Origin: an uncultured Dialister sp.
GTDB lineage: Bacteria > Bacillota > Negativicutes > Veillonellales > Dialisteraceae
Assembly (NCBI RefSeq): GCF_900765565.1
Contig: NZ_CAAFRZ010000123.1
Coordinates: forward strand, 1-12,795
Direction: 5' to 3'
Length of the DNA stretch: 12,795 nucleotides
Of this stretch, positions 6,723 through 12,795 are shown one piece after another (position 1 is the stretch's first letter; each line of letters starts with the position of its first letter). The position numbers were made by a program, and so were the translations under genes. The notes under the pieces were generated by a model. It was given only the letters and a program-made list of their open reading frames with translations. It did not search any database and was not told the origin of the DNA.

Positions 6723-7532
6723 TCAATTCAATATCGCCAATACCGCCGCTAAAGATGGTGCCACGAAGAGGAGGCTGTCGAAGCGGTCCATCATGCCACC
6801 GTGTCCGGGCAGGATATTTCCGGAATCTTTGATGTCACAGGCCCGTTTTATATAGGATTCAAAGAGGTCCCCCACCGGTGCCATGACAGCAGCAATAAGA
6901 GAAAGAAGAAATCCGTGGGTAAGGTTGTACTTGAATGCAAAAGACAGGATCATGCCCAGCACCACACAGCCGATGGCCCCGCCGATGAGACCTTCCACCG
7001 TCTTATTGGGGCTGATGTGGGGCGCCATCTTGTGCTTTCCCAGACTTCTCCCGGCCAGGTAGGCAAAGGAATCGCTGGCCCAGGTAGTGACAAGGGCAAG
7101 AAGAATGAGGAAAATACCGGGGTCCACGTTTACTGCAGCCGGCGGCAGAAGTTCATGGCTTCCCCGGAGAAGGGCCAGGGTGCCAAAGCCTATGCCGAAG
7201 TAAGCCGTGCCGAAGGATGTATAGATGAGGTTGGTCATCTCTTCCTTCTTAATGGCAAGAATCAGGAAAAGAAGGAGGCAGAAGCAGAGGAAAAAGGCCG
7301 CGATAAAAATCTTCACCGAATAGAAGCCCGCCGCCAGTATGGGTATGACCAGGGCCAGTGCTGCCGGTTTCTTGTAGACATGAATGGAAATATGGTCAAG
7401 CATCCGTACATATTCCCAAAGGGCAATGAGGGAAACGATAGCCACCGCTCCCGTCAGGAACCATCCACCCAGCCATACAAGGGCCAGGACGGCGATAATT
7501 CCGACTACCGCAGTAATTACACGAACTTTCAT
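6723..7532 (-). CDS. cdsA: Phosphatidate cytidylyltransferase (CDP-diglyceride synthase)
   Basis: Integral membrane enzyme making CDP-diacylglycerol from phosphatidate and CTP, the branch point to membrane phospholipids. The 269 residues contain several hydrophobic helices (for example 5-36, 57-93 and 138-150). The family signature spans about 226-252: S226-Y-I-K-R, then DIKDSGNILPGHGGMMDRFD with the catalytic acidic residues. The upstream WASDSFAYLAGR and SPNKTVEG blocks are also characteristic. The ATG lies 9 nt after the uppS stop, and AAGGAGG (7537-7543) overlaps that stop, so the two genes are coupled. Repeat DNA begins 2 nt after its own stop. Confidence 0.97.
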   Translation of the reverse strand: MKVRVITAVVGIIAVLALVWLGGWFLTGAVAIVSLIALWEYVRMLDHISIHVYKKPAALALVIPILAAGFYSVKIFIAAFFLCFCLLLFLILAIKKEEMTNLIYTSFGTAYFGIGFGTLALLRGSHELLPPAAVNVDPGIFLILLALVTTWASDSFAYLAGRSLGKHKMAPHISPNKTVEGLIGGAIGCVVLGMILSFAFKYNLTHGFLLSLIAAVMAPVGDLFESYIKRACDIKDSGNILPGHGGMMDRFDSLLFVAPSLAAVLAILN

Positions 7533-7541
7533 AATTCCTCC

Positions 7542-8267
7542 TTAGTGGTCCTTCTCCGTGAGACCGCCAAACCGGCGGTCCCGACCGGTGAACCAGTCCA
7601 CCGCTTTTCTGAGCTCCTCCACCGTAAAGTCCGGCCACAATACTGGTGTAAAGTAGAGTTCACTATAGGAAATCTGCCAGATAAGGAAATTGGAGATTCT
7701 GGATTCTCCGCCGGTACGAATGAGAAGATCCACATCTTCCGCATCGGAGGGATACAGATGGGATGTAATGGTCTCTTCCGTAATAGCAGAAGGATCCAGC
7801 TTCCCTTCCTTCACTTCATTGGCGATTTCCCGCATGCCGTGAACAAGTTCCATGCGGCCGCCATAATTGATGGCCACATTCAGCACCATACCATCGTTAG
7901 CGGCTGTATCCTTTTCGCAGGCGGCGATTTCCTTACGAAGACCTTCGGAAAGGACAGACACATCCCCTACGATATGGACCTGTACATTATCTGCTACCAG
8001 CTCACGAAGCTGGCTGATGAGGTAATTTTTAAAAAGCTTCATGAGAAAACGGACTTCCAGGGACGGGCGCTTCCAATTTTCCGTGGAAAAGGCATAGAGC
8101 GTGAGCACTTTGATGCCCATATGGCCCGCAGCCCGGACAATGGTTTTCACATTGGCCGCCCCTTCCTGGTGGCCAAAAGTTCTTTCCCTCCCCCGCTGCC
8201 GGGCCCACCGGCCATTGCCATCGAGAATGATGGCTACATGCTGGGGAAAGGATTTTTTATCTGACAT
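7542..8267 (-). CDS. uppS: Undecaprenyl diphosphate synthase (cis-prenyltransferase)
   Basis: Cytosolic, membrane-associated enzyme that extends farnesyl-PP with eight IPP units in cis to make the C55 carrier for peptidoglycan and other wall polymers. At 241 residues it is typical. The hallmark LDGNGRWA has the catalytic Asp at D16; H33 lies in FGHQEGA. FSTENW is at 60-65, and the C-terminal IPP-binding region RTGGESRISNFLIWQ begins at R184, with E203 in YSELYF. It uses the product of the MEP pathway, two of whose enzymes are encoded downstream. The ATG has AAGGAGT (8273-8279) 5 nt upstream. It is followed after 9 nt by cdsA. Its promoter is uncertain: a TATAAT lies inside a repeat hairpin at 8339-8344. 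Confidence 0.98.
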   Translation of the reverse strand: MSDKKSFPQHVAIILDGNGRWARQRGRERTFGHQEGAANVKTIVRAAGHMGIKVLTLYAFSTENWKRPSLEVRFLMKLFKNYLISQLRELVADNVQVHIVGDVSVLSEGLRKEIAACEKDTAANDGMVLNVAINYGGRMELVHGMREIANEVKEGKLDPSAITEETITSHLYPSDAEDVDLLIRTGGESRISNFLIWQISYSELYFTPVLWPDFTVEELRKAVDWFTGRDRRFGGLTEKDH

Positions 8268-8280
8268 AGGTGACTCCTTA

Positions 8281-8320
8281 AGCGGCTGAGCCGCTGGAAT
8301 TAGGAATTAGGAATTAGGAA
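8281..8320. repeat. Small hairpin and GGAATTA heptad repeat
   Basis: AGCGGC-TGA-GCCGCT (8281-8295) is a perfect triloop hairpin just upstream of the uppS ribosome-binding site. It is followed immediately by 3.6 copies of the heptad GGAATTA (8296-8320). A comparable neighbourhood, a GAATTGAG-rich stretch next to GCGGC-TTC-GCCGC, occurs at 136-175. Confidence 0.85.
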
Positions 8321-8327
8321 TGGTGGT

Positions 8328-8353
8328 GCGGCGCACAAATTATATAGCGCCGC
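8328..8353. repeat. GCGGCGC palindrome with AT-rich loop
   Basis: GCGGCGC (8328-8334) and GCGCCGC (8347-8353) flank a 12-base loop. The flanking GGTGGTG and the loop match the inverted copy at 6626-6657 almost base for base, and the arms recur at 6295-6321. The loop contains TATAAT on the minus strand. Confidence 0.8.
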
Positions 8354-8367
8354 GGATTATTTGAAAG
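8339..8367 (-). promoter_or_regulatory. Possible uppS promoter inside a repeat
   Basis: A perfect minus-strand TATAAT (8339-8344) points toward uppS, about 70 nt from its ATG. The -35 match is poor: CTTTCA at 17 nt or TTTCAA at 16 nt, each three of six. The -10 lies in the loop of a repeat hairpin, so it may be coincidental. Confidence 0.35.
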
Positions 8368-8379
8368 CCGCTTCGCGGC
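8367..8379. repeat. Perfect triloop hairpin
   Basis: GCCGC-TTC-GCGGC, directly beside the GCGGCGC palindrome. No T-tract follows on either strand. Confidence 0.75.
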
Positions 8380-8398
8380 CACCCACCCACCTGAAGGG

Positions 8399-8453
8399 AA
8401 GCGTGTCACTGGATTCTCAGTCACCTTCGGCTCCCTACGAAATCAGTTCGCTT
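8399..8453 (+). repeat. Two-helix inverted unit, copy B
   Basis: AAGCG (8399-8403) pairs with CGCTT (8449-8453). After an internal loop of 4 against 1 bases, ACTGG (8408-8412) pairs with TCAGT (8443-8447), with one G-T wobble. The core reads CTCAGTCACCTTCGGCTCCC (8416-8435). The layout equals copy A at 3205-3259, which lies in the opposite orientation; a related core without the outer helices is at 8579-8597. Confidence 0.75.
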
Positions 8454-8458
8454 ACTTT

Positions 8459-8528
8459 TCCCTCTAAAGAGGGAGGGTTGGATGTCTGTTGTAACCTCCC
8501 CCATCTATGGGGGAAGCTGCTGACGAAT
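8459..8528. repeat. Two hairpins and the left inverted module
   Basis: TCCCTCT-AA-AGAGGGA (8459-8474) and CCCCCA-TCTA-TGGGGG (8498-8513) are perfect hairpins. The second runs into GGAAGCTGCTGACGAAT (8512-8528), whose exact reverse complement lies at 8753-8769. Confidence 0.75.
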
Positions 8529-8584
8529 ACCATTTCGGCCGTATAACTATACAAATACATGCATTTGGAAATGCACCCCTCAGT

Positions 8585-8691
8585 CGCCTTCGGCGCCAGC
8601 TCCCCCGGAGGGGGAGCCAAGTTACTTGCTGCCCCCTTTGGGGGAAGTCCCGCGAAGCGGGCAAGGGGGTGTATTGGGTGGCAGAGCCACC
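8585..8691. repeat. Array of five triloop hairpins
   Basis: In order: CGCC-TTC-GGCG (8585-8595), GCTCCCCC-GGA-GGGGGAGC (8599-8617), CCCCC-TTT-GGGGG (8632-8644), CCCGC-GAA-GCGGG (8649-8661) and GGTGGC-AGA-GCCACC (8677-8691). Every arm pair is perfect and every loop is three bases. The array is not followed by T-tracts and encodes no plausible protein. It lies between the inverted modules at 8498-8528 and 8753-8780. Confidence 0.85.
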
Positions 8692-8752
8692 TGTTCAGCT
8701 TTTACGGCGAAGCTAAGATGATTAGCAAAACATAATTATTCATAATTTTGCC

Positions 8753-8780
8753 ATTCGTCAGCAGCTTCCTATGGGGGAAG
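8753..8780. repeat. Right inverted module
   Basis: ATTCGTCAGCAGCTTCC (8753-8769) is the exact reverse complement of 8512-8528. The following TATGGGGGAAG is the remains of the neighbouring hairpin, with part of one arm missing compared with 8498-8513. Confidence 0.7.
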
Positions 8781-8856
8781 TTTAGGGTGATCGTACGGAG
8801 GATTCACGGCACTCTCAACGCTTTCTTTGTAACACCACCAGAGTCATTCACCAGAA

Positions 8857-9158
8857 AGATCTCTCGACTCATCGAAGCTTCAGCGATTCTTAGCTGCAAA
8901 GACATTACCATGCTGACCACCGCTCGAGATGACGATATACGGATGGCGTCAACAGATAGGATACGGTAAGCGATTGGAAATAGGCCGCCGGAGGCGGCGT
9001 TACATACTGTCCCTTTCCTTGTAAGCGAAGCGCCCCACCCGGTTGGCGAGCGCAGCGATGCCAACCCACCACCCGCTTTCACGAGCGCAGCGACGTGAAA
9101 GCCACAACCCTTACAAACCATTCACACGCCTGGAACAACGGCTACGCAGTTACCGCCT
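8857..9158. repeat. Long intergenic repeat, copy 2
   Basis: Counterpart of 3481-3784, in the same orientation, 302 against 304 bp. It includes the hairpin GCCGCC-GGA-GGCGGC (8984-8998) and the strongly conserved block from about 9030 to 9093 (GCGCCCCACCCGGTTGGCG and onward). It lacks the triple-hairpin tail of copies 1 and 3 and passes instead into the end module at 9159. Weak similarity to copy 1 also extends left to about 8818. Confidence 0.85.
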
Positions 9159-9214
9159 CGCCGAAGGCGTTCCCTTTAAGCCATCTCGCCCGCAGGGCGT
9201 TACCCTTCAGCCAC
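9159..9214. repeat. End module with two triloop hairpins, frr side
   Basis: CGCC-GAA-GGCG (9159-9169) and CGCCC-GCA-GGGCG (9187-9199), followed by CCCTTCAGCCAC (9203-9214). Spacing and loops match 6662-6719, while the arms differ by paired substitutions. Confidence 0.8.
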
Positions 9215-9268
9215 TTCTCACCAGCCTTGACACCAAGCCAAGTGCCCTCACCTTTTCGGTTACGAGTG

Positions 9269-9310
9269 AAAACGCGCCAATCGGAATCATGGAACCAATC
9301 GGCGCGTTTT
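9269..9310 (-). terminator. Intrinsic terminator after frr
   Basis: AAAACGCGCC (9269-9278) and GGCGCGTTTT (9301-9310) form a 10-bp stem with a loop of 22 bases that can pair a little further. Read on the minus strand it ends in TTTTC, 27 nt after the frr stop; the plus strand also ends in five T, so it may act in both directions. Confidence 0.65.
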
Positions 9311-9336
9311 TGCGAGAGCCTTCCGGCCTCCAGTCA

Positions 9337-9894
9337 TTATACAGACATGATTTCCTTAATCTTCTTGTCTGTTACTGCTTCCACTTCTTTAATTTTCTTA
9401 TCCGTCAGCTTCTGGATCTTATCTTCCGTATCCTTGATAACATCCTTGGATACGTCGCTGTTCTTTTCTTCCTTTTTCAGGAATATATTTCCGTCCCTGC
9501 GGATATTGCGGACTGCCACTTTGGCTTCTTCCGACTTTTTGTTTACGATCTTTACCAGTTCCTTGCGCCGTTCTTCCGTAAGCTGGGGAATGGCCATGCG
9601 GATCAGGTTGCCATCGTTCATAGGTACCAGACCCAGATCAGACTGGAGAATCGCTTTTTCAATATCCTTCAGCAGCGATTTATCCCAGGGCTGGACGACG
9701 AGCATTCTTGCTTCCGGTACAGTCACCGAAGCCACCTGGGTCACAGGGGTACGGGTTCCGTAATATTCTACAAATACCCGGTCCAAGAGGCTTGCATTGG
9801 CCTGCCCCGTACGGATGGAGGTAAATTCATTTCTCAGGGCATTAATGGACTTATCCATTTTTTCAGACAGGGTCTTCAGTTCGTCTTCGTACAT
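9337..9894 (-). CDS. frr: Ribosome recycling factor
   Basis: Splits the post-termination ribosome together with EF-G and GTP. The 185 residues match the family's fixed length. Recognisable blocks are the N-terminal helix (MDKSINALRNEFTSIRTGQANASLLDR, roughly 13-39), the small second domain (VEYYGTRTPVTQVASVTVPEARMLVVQPWDKS) and the long C-terminal helices, rich in lysine and glutamate (LTEERRKELVKIVNKKSEEAKVAVRNIRRD). The ATG lies 2 nt after the pyrH stop, with AAAGGAAA inside the end of pyrH as the likely ribosome-binding site, so the two are probably coupled. A terminator follows at 9269-9310, making frr the end of its transcription unit. Confidence 0.98.
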   Translation of the reverse strand: MYEDELKTLSEKMDKSINALRNEFTSIRTGQANASLLDRVFVEYYGTRTPVTQVASVTVPEARMLVVQPWDKSLLKDIEKAILQSDLGLVPMNDGNLIRMAIPQLTEERRKELVKIVNKKSEEAKVAVRNIRRDGNIFLKKEEKNSDVSKDVIKDTEDKIQKLTDKKIKEVEAVTDKKIKEIMSV

Positions 9895-9896
9895 GA

Positions 9897-10698
<802 letters not shown>

Positions 10699-10700
<2 letters not shown>

Positions 10701-10731
10701 AATAAGAGAACACTAAATAGTGTCCTCTTAT
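10699..10731 (-). terminator. Terminator or attenuator hairpin between tsf and pyrH
   Basis: Arms 10702-10715 and 10718-10731 pair over 14 positions (one G-T wobble in RNA) around a 2-base loop, starting 7 nt after the tsf stop. TTTG follows on the minus strand. Outer segments ATTTACA and TGTAAAT (10693-10699 and 10733-10739) can extend the stem across a small bulge. The T-tract is short, so some readthrough into pyrH is likely. Confidence 0.7.
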
Positions 10732-10738
10732 ATGTAAA

Positions 10739-11617
10739 TTACTGATTCAGCTGTTTAGCAACTTCTGCAGCCAGGTCATCCTGTTTCTTTTCAATGCCTT
10801 CACCGAGCTGGTAACGGGTGAACCGGAGAACTTCCGCATTCTTGGACTTCAGCAGTTTGGAAATGGTGAGATCTCCATCCTTAATGAATTCCTGGTCTAC
10901 AAGGCAGACTTCCTTGTAGAACTTGTTGATACGGCCGATAACCATCTTTTCGATGATCTTTTCCGGCTTGCCTTCGTTTCTTGCTTCCACAGCAAGAACT
11001 TCTTTTTCATGGTCGATTTCAGCCTGCGGAACCTGGGTACGGTCCAGGTAAGAAGGATTAGCAGCAGCTACCTGCATGGCAATATCCTTGCCCAGCTGGT
11101 CATCGCCGCCCTTCATTTCCACGAGAACGCCAATCTTGCCGCCGCCATGGATATAGCTGTAAACTTTTCCTTCAGCACTTTCGTAACGAACGAAACGGCG
11201 GACGGAAATGTTTTCACCGATCTTGGCAACTGCTTCTGTAACGGTATCTTTTACGGACTTGCCGTTCATGTCGGAAGCAAGGAGAGCTTCCACATCAGCC
11301 GGATTGGTTGCGAGAATCTGGTTTGCAATAGAAGAAGCCAGTGCTTTGAAATCGTCATTGCTGCCTACAAAGTCGGTTTCGCAATTTACTTCTACGAGAG
11401 CGCCGGTCTTGCCGTCAGCGGAAATGGCAGAAACTACAGCACCTTCAGCAGCTACGCGGCTTGCTTTCTTGGCAGCCTGGGACAATCCCTTTTCACGGAG
11501 AATATCCACAGCCTTTTCCATATCGCCGTCAGCTTCAACGAGTGCCTTTTTGCAGTCCATCATGCCGGCGCCGGTCTTGGTACGCAGATCTTTTACCATA
11601 CTAGCTGTAATTTTCAT
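10739..11617 (-). CDS. tsf: Translation elongation factor Ts
   Basis: Nucleotide exchange factor that releases GDP from EF-Tu. With the start at 11617 it has 292 residues. The N-terminal UBA-like domain (ITASMVKDLRTKTGAGMMDCKKAL) covers roughly 1-54, and the EF-Tu contact motif TDFV is at 81-84. The core and C-terminal coiled region (EARNEGKPEKIIEKMVIGRINKFYKEVCLVDQEFIKD) follow. The start MKITASMVKDL is chosen because it matches family N-termini and has GGAGG (11625-11629) 7 nt upstream; an in-frame ATG at 11653 would add 12 residues lying between the rpsB terminator and this site. It follows rpsB across a hairpin and precedes pyrH across another. Confidence 0.98.
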   Translation of the reverse strand: MKITASMVKDLRTKTGAGMMDCKKALVEADGDMEKAVDILREKGLSQAAKKASRVAAEGAVVSAISADGKTGALVEVNCETDFVGSNDDFKALASSIANQILATNPADVEALLASDMNGKSVKDTVTEAVAKIGENISVRRFVRYESAEGKVYSYIHGGGKIGVLVEMKGGDDQLGKDIAMQVAAANPSYLDRTQVPQAEIDHEKEVLAVEARNEGKPEKIIEKMVIGRINKFYKEVCLVDQEFIKDGDLTISKLLKSKNAEVLRFTRYQLGEGIEKKQDDLAAEVAKQLNQ

Positions 11618-11624
11618 CTTATGA

Positions 11625-11629
11625 CCTCC
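11625..11629 (-). promoter_or_regulatory. Ribosome-binding site deciding the tsf start
   Basis: GGAGG 7 nt before ATG 11615-11617. No comparable site precedes the upstream in-frame ATG at 11651-11653. Confidence 0.8.
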
Positions 11630-11651
11630 ATCATAAAACAAGGTGTTTGTC

Positions 11652-11686
11652 AAAAAACATGGGAGTTCCCCACGGGAACTCCCATG
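11652..11686 (-). terminator. Intrinsic terminator or attenuator between rpsB and tsf
   Basis: CATGGGAGTTCCC (11658-11670) and GGGAACTCCCATG (11674-11686) form a perfect 13-bp stem around a 3-base loop. Six T follow on the minus strand (11652-11657). It starts 27 nt after the rpsB stop. Since no good tsf promoter is visible beyond it, partial termination that lowers tsf relative to rpsB is more likely than a full stop. Confidence 0.85.
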
Positions 11687-11712
11687 GGAAATCCTTTATG
11701 TATGATTATGTA

Positions 11713-12486
11713 TTATTCCTTTGCTTCTTCCTTTGCTTCTTCAGCCGGAGCTTCTTCGCCTTCAGCAGCAGCTTCTTCAGCGGCAGCAGCTTCAGCTTCC
11801 TGCTGGCCCTGGCGTCCTTCGAGGACAGCGTCAGCCATCTTGCTGGTGAGCAGTCTTACAGCACGGATAGCGTCATCGTTGGCAGGAATCGGGAAATCGA
11901 TTACATCGGGATCGCAGTTGGTATCAACGGTAGCAACAACGGGGATGTGGAGCTTGTGAGCTTCGGAAACAGCGATTTCTTCTTTCTTGGAATCAATGAT
12001 GAACAGTGCGCCAGGCAGCTTCTTCATGTCTTTAATACCGCCAAGGTTCTTTTCCAGTTTTTCCAGTTCCCGCTTCATGAGGATAACTTCTTTCTTCGGA
12101 TACTGGTCGGTGGTGCCTTCTTCAAACATCTTTTCCAGTTCCTTCAGACGGTTGATACGGGTCTGGATGGTGCGGAAGTTGGTGAGCATGCCGCCGAGCC
12201 AACGTTCGTTAACGTAGAACTGGTTGCAGCGGGTAGCTTCTTCCTTCACGGAATTCTGGGCCTGTTTCTTGGTTCCTACGAAGAGAATGGGTTCGCCCTT
12301 TTCTGCTACTTCACGGATGAAAGCGTAAGCTTCATCAACTTTCTTTACAGTCTTCTGCAGGTCGATGATATAAATGCCGTTCCGTTCGGTGAAAATGAAC
12401 CGAGCCATTTTCGGGTTCCAGCGACGGGTCTGGTGACCGAAATGAACGCCTGCTTCTAACAACTGTTTCATGGATACTACTGACAT
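11713..12486 (-). CDS. rpsB: 30S ribosomal protein S2
   Basis: Protein of the small ribosomal subunit, needed for binding S1 and mRNA. With the start at 12486 it has 257 residues. The N-terminus [27 protein letters not shown] is that of Firmicute S2 proteins, and [18 protein letters not shown] and [11 protein letters not shown] mark the second half. Residues 223-257 form a low-complexity tail of Ala and Glu, probably disordered. An in-frame ATG at 12570 would add 28 residues ([11 protein letters not shown] onward) unlike S2; it lacks a ribosome-binding site, whereas AGGAGGT (12493-12499) precedes the chosen start. It heads the window's gene series and is followed by tsf, the usual partner. 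Confidence 0.98.
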   Translation of the reverse strand: MSVVSMKQLLEAGVHFGHQTRRWNPKMARFIFTERNGIYIIDLQKTVKKVDEAYAFIREVAEKGEPILFVGTKKQAQNSVKEEATRCNQFYVNERWLGGMLTNFRTIQTRINRLKELEKMFEEGTTDQYPKKEVILMKRELEKLEKNLGGIKDMKKLPGALFIIDSKKEEIAVSEAHKLHIPVVATVDTNCDPDVIDFPIPANDDAIRAVRLLTSKMADAVLEGRQGQQEAEAAAAEEAAAEGEEAPAEEAKEEAKE

Positions 12487-12492
12487 AATAAA

Positions 12493-12499
12493 ACCTCCT
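12493..12499 (-). promoter_or_regulatory. Ribosome-binding site deciding the rpsB start
   Basis: AGGAGGT, 6 nt before ATG 12484-12486, a near-perfect match to the 16S rRNA tail. Confidence 0.85.
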
Positions 12500-12530
12500 G
12501 TTAATAACCTCTGCCTGTTTCGTCTCCTGC

Positions 12531-12550
12531 ATACACCCCCTGGGGGCACA
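12531..12550 (-). promoter_or_regulatory. Possible hairpin in the rpsB leader
   Basis: On the minus strand TGTGCCCC and GGGGTGTA pair around a CAG loop, with several G-U pairs. It sits mid-leader, away from the ribosome-binding site. S2 represses its own mRNA in some bacteria, but I recognise no conserved S2-binding fold here. Confidence 0.3.
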
Positions 12551-12588
12551 GATACAGAATCCGCAGACATGTGTACTCAAGCTTTTTT

Positions 12589-12617
12589 ATTGTATCAAAA
12601 AGAAATCCCCCATGCAA
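12589..12617 (-). promoter_or_regulatory. Promoter of rpsB-tsf
   Basis: Minus-strand TACAAT (12589-12594, five of six) lies 17 nt after TTGCAT (12612-12617, three of six). A start near 12582 gives a leader of about 96 nt. The -35 occupies the loop of a hairpin. Confidence 0.5.
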
Positions 12618-12622
12618 GGGGG
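12598..12622 (-). terminator. Weak terminator-like hairpin upstream of rpsB
   Basis: CCCCC (12607-12611) and GGGGG (12618-12622) flank ATGCAA. On the minus strand the stem is followed by ATTTCTTTTT, so it could end a transcript entering from beyond the window. The stem is only 5 bp. Confidence 0.4.
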
Positions 12623-12640
12623 AAGATGGGGAAATTTGCC

Positions 12641-12677
12641 AAATCGAATGGGGAGCAATTTCGAAATCGAATGGGGA
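12641..12677. repeat. Direct repeat of 14 bp
   Basis: AAATCGAATGGGGA occurs at 12641-12654 and 12664-12677, 23 bp apart. It lies upstream of the rpsB promoter, in a gene-free region that otherwise holds only G-rich sequence and the heptads. Confidence 0.8.
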
Positions 12678-12693
12678 AGTGGGAAGTGAGAAA

Positions 12694-12740
12694 GGAGTGA
12701 GGAGTGAGGAGTGAGGAGTGAGGAGTGAGGAGTGAGGAGT
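12694..12740. repeat. GGAGTGA heptad tandem repeat
   Basis: 6.7 perfect copies of GGAGTGA in 47 bp, at the outer edge of the rpsB upstream region. The copies are identical, which suggests recent slippage or expansion. Beyond it, to the window edge, I see no gene or recognisable element. Confidence 0.95.
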
Positions 12741-12795
12741 AAACTGGATCCCGAGGAGTGGACACGTCCGAAAGTGAGGCCCCCATATTTTGGAC

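Larger units (their letters stand above)
8268..9336. other. Gene-free, repeat-filled spacer between frr and uppS
   Basis: The largest gap in the window, about 1.07 kb. From the uppS side it holds a small hairpin, GGAATTA heptads, a GCGGCGC palindrome, two-helix copy B, two simple hairpins, a five-hairpin array between inverted modules, long-repeat copy 2, an end module, and finally the frr terminator. Only the ribosome-binding site of uppS (8273-8279) belongs clearly to a gene. A minus-strand frame across 8804-9121 mirrors repeat DNA and is not accepted as a gene. Confidence 0.75.

Noticed and set aside
6801..8264. A 487-residue plus-strand frame across cdsA and uppS
   Set aside because: It spans two confirmed genes on the other strand and the gap between them; the product is low-complexity and unlike any family. 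The same reasoning removes the frames at 9043-10062 and 11009-11959.
8505..8777. CTATGGGGG at both ends of the five-hairpin region, looking like a 9-bp target duplication
   Set aside because: The motif is one arm of the hairpin at 8498-8513. The right-hand copy is the same module inverted with part of the hairpin lost, so the match is explained without an insertion event.
8804..9121. A 105-residue minus-strand frame sharing peptides with 3362-3544 and 3559-3747
   Set aside because: The shared peptides come from nearly identical repeat DNA. The copies are split into different frames or lengths and have no ribosome-binding site, and the third copy is disrupted by deletions.
12694..12740. Possible CRISPR array
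   Set aside because: The units are contiguous 7-mers with no spacers, and no cas gene is present.
12741..12795. Possible insertion-sequence end at the right edge (GGAC-rich sequence near TTTTGGAC)
   Set aside because: Too little sequence is visible, there is no transposase frame, and I cannot match the terminus to a known family.

Overview
The window is a bacterial housekeeping locus in which all ten genes lie on the minus strand. In transcription order they are rpsB, tsf, pyrH, frr, uppS, cdsA, dxr, rseP, ispG and proS: ribosomal protein S2, EF-Ts, UMP kinase, ribosome recycling factor, undecaprenyl-PP synthase, CDP-DAG synthase, DXP reductoisomerase, site-2 protease, HMBPP synthase and ProRS. 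This order is typical of Firmicutes in the broad sense. The ispG-proS pair after rseP, the ProRS with an editing domain, and hairpin-rich intergenic DNA suggest an anaerobic gut or oral Firmicute. A Dialister-like member of the Negativicutes is my best guess, but this is an inference and I could not run a search.

The genes fall into five pairs. rpsB-tsf, pyrH-frr and uppS-cdsA are closely spaced. dxr-rseP share an ATGA overlap, and ispG-proS share a TAATG overlap. rpsB-tsf and tsf-pyrH are separated by short junctions carrying hairpin terminators. Good sigma-A-type promoters are visible before rpsB, pyrH and ispG, and a terminator follows frr.

The other junctions (frr/uppS about 1.07 kb, cdsA/dxr about 0.55 kb, rseP/ispG about 0.97 kb, and downstream of proS) have no credible gene. 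They are mosaics of repeats: perfect hairpins of 4-9 bp arms, most with three-base loops; heptad microrepeats; a direct repeat of about 300 bp in two copies, with part of a third; and a 481-bp unit with inverted ends. In several hairpins the copies differ by paired changes that keep the stem, which suggests the folded form has mattered.

Functionally the genes link translation (S2, EF-Ts, RRF, ProRS), pyrimidine nucleotides (UMP kinase), the MEP isoprenoid pathway (Dxr, IspG) feeding undecaprenyl-PP (UppS), phospholipid synthesis (CdsA) and envelope proteolysis (RseP). I see no defence, secretion or biosynthetic system, CRISPR array, transposase or RNA gene. What is least explained is the repeat mosaic.
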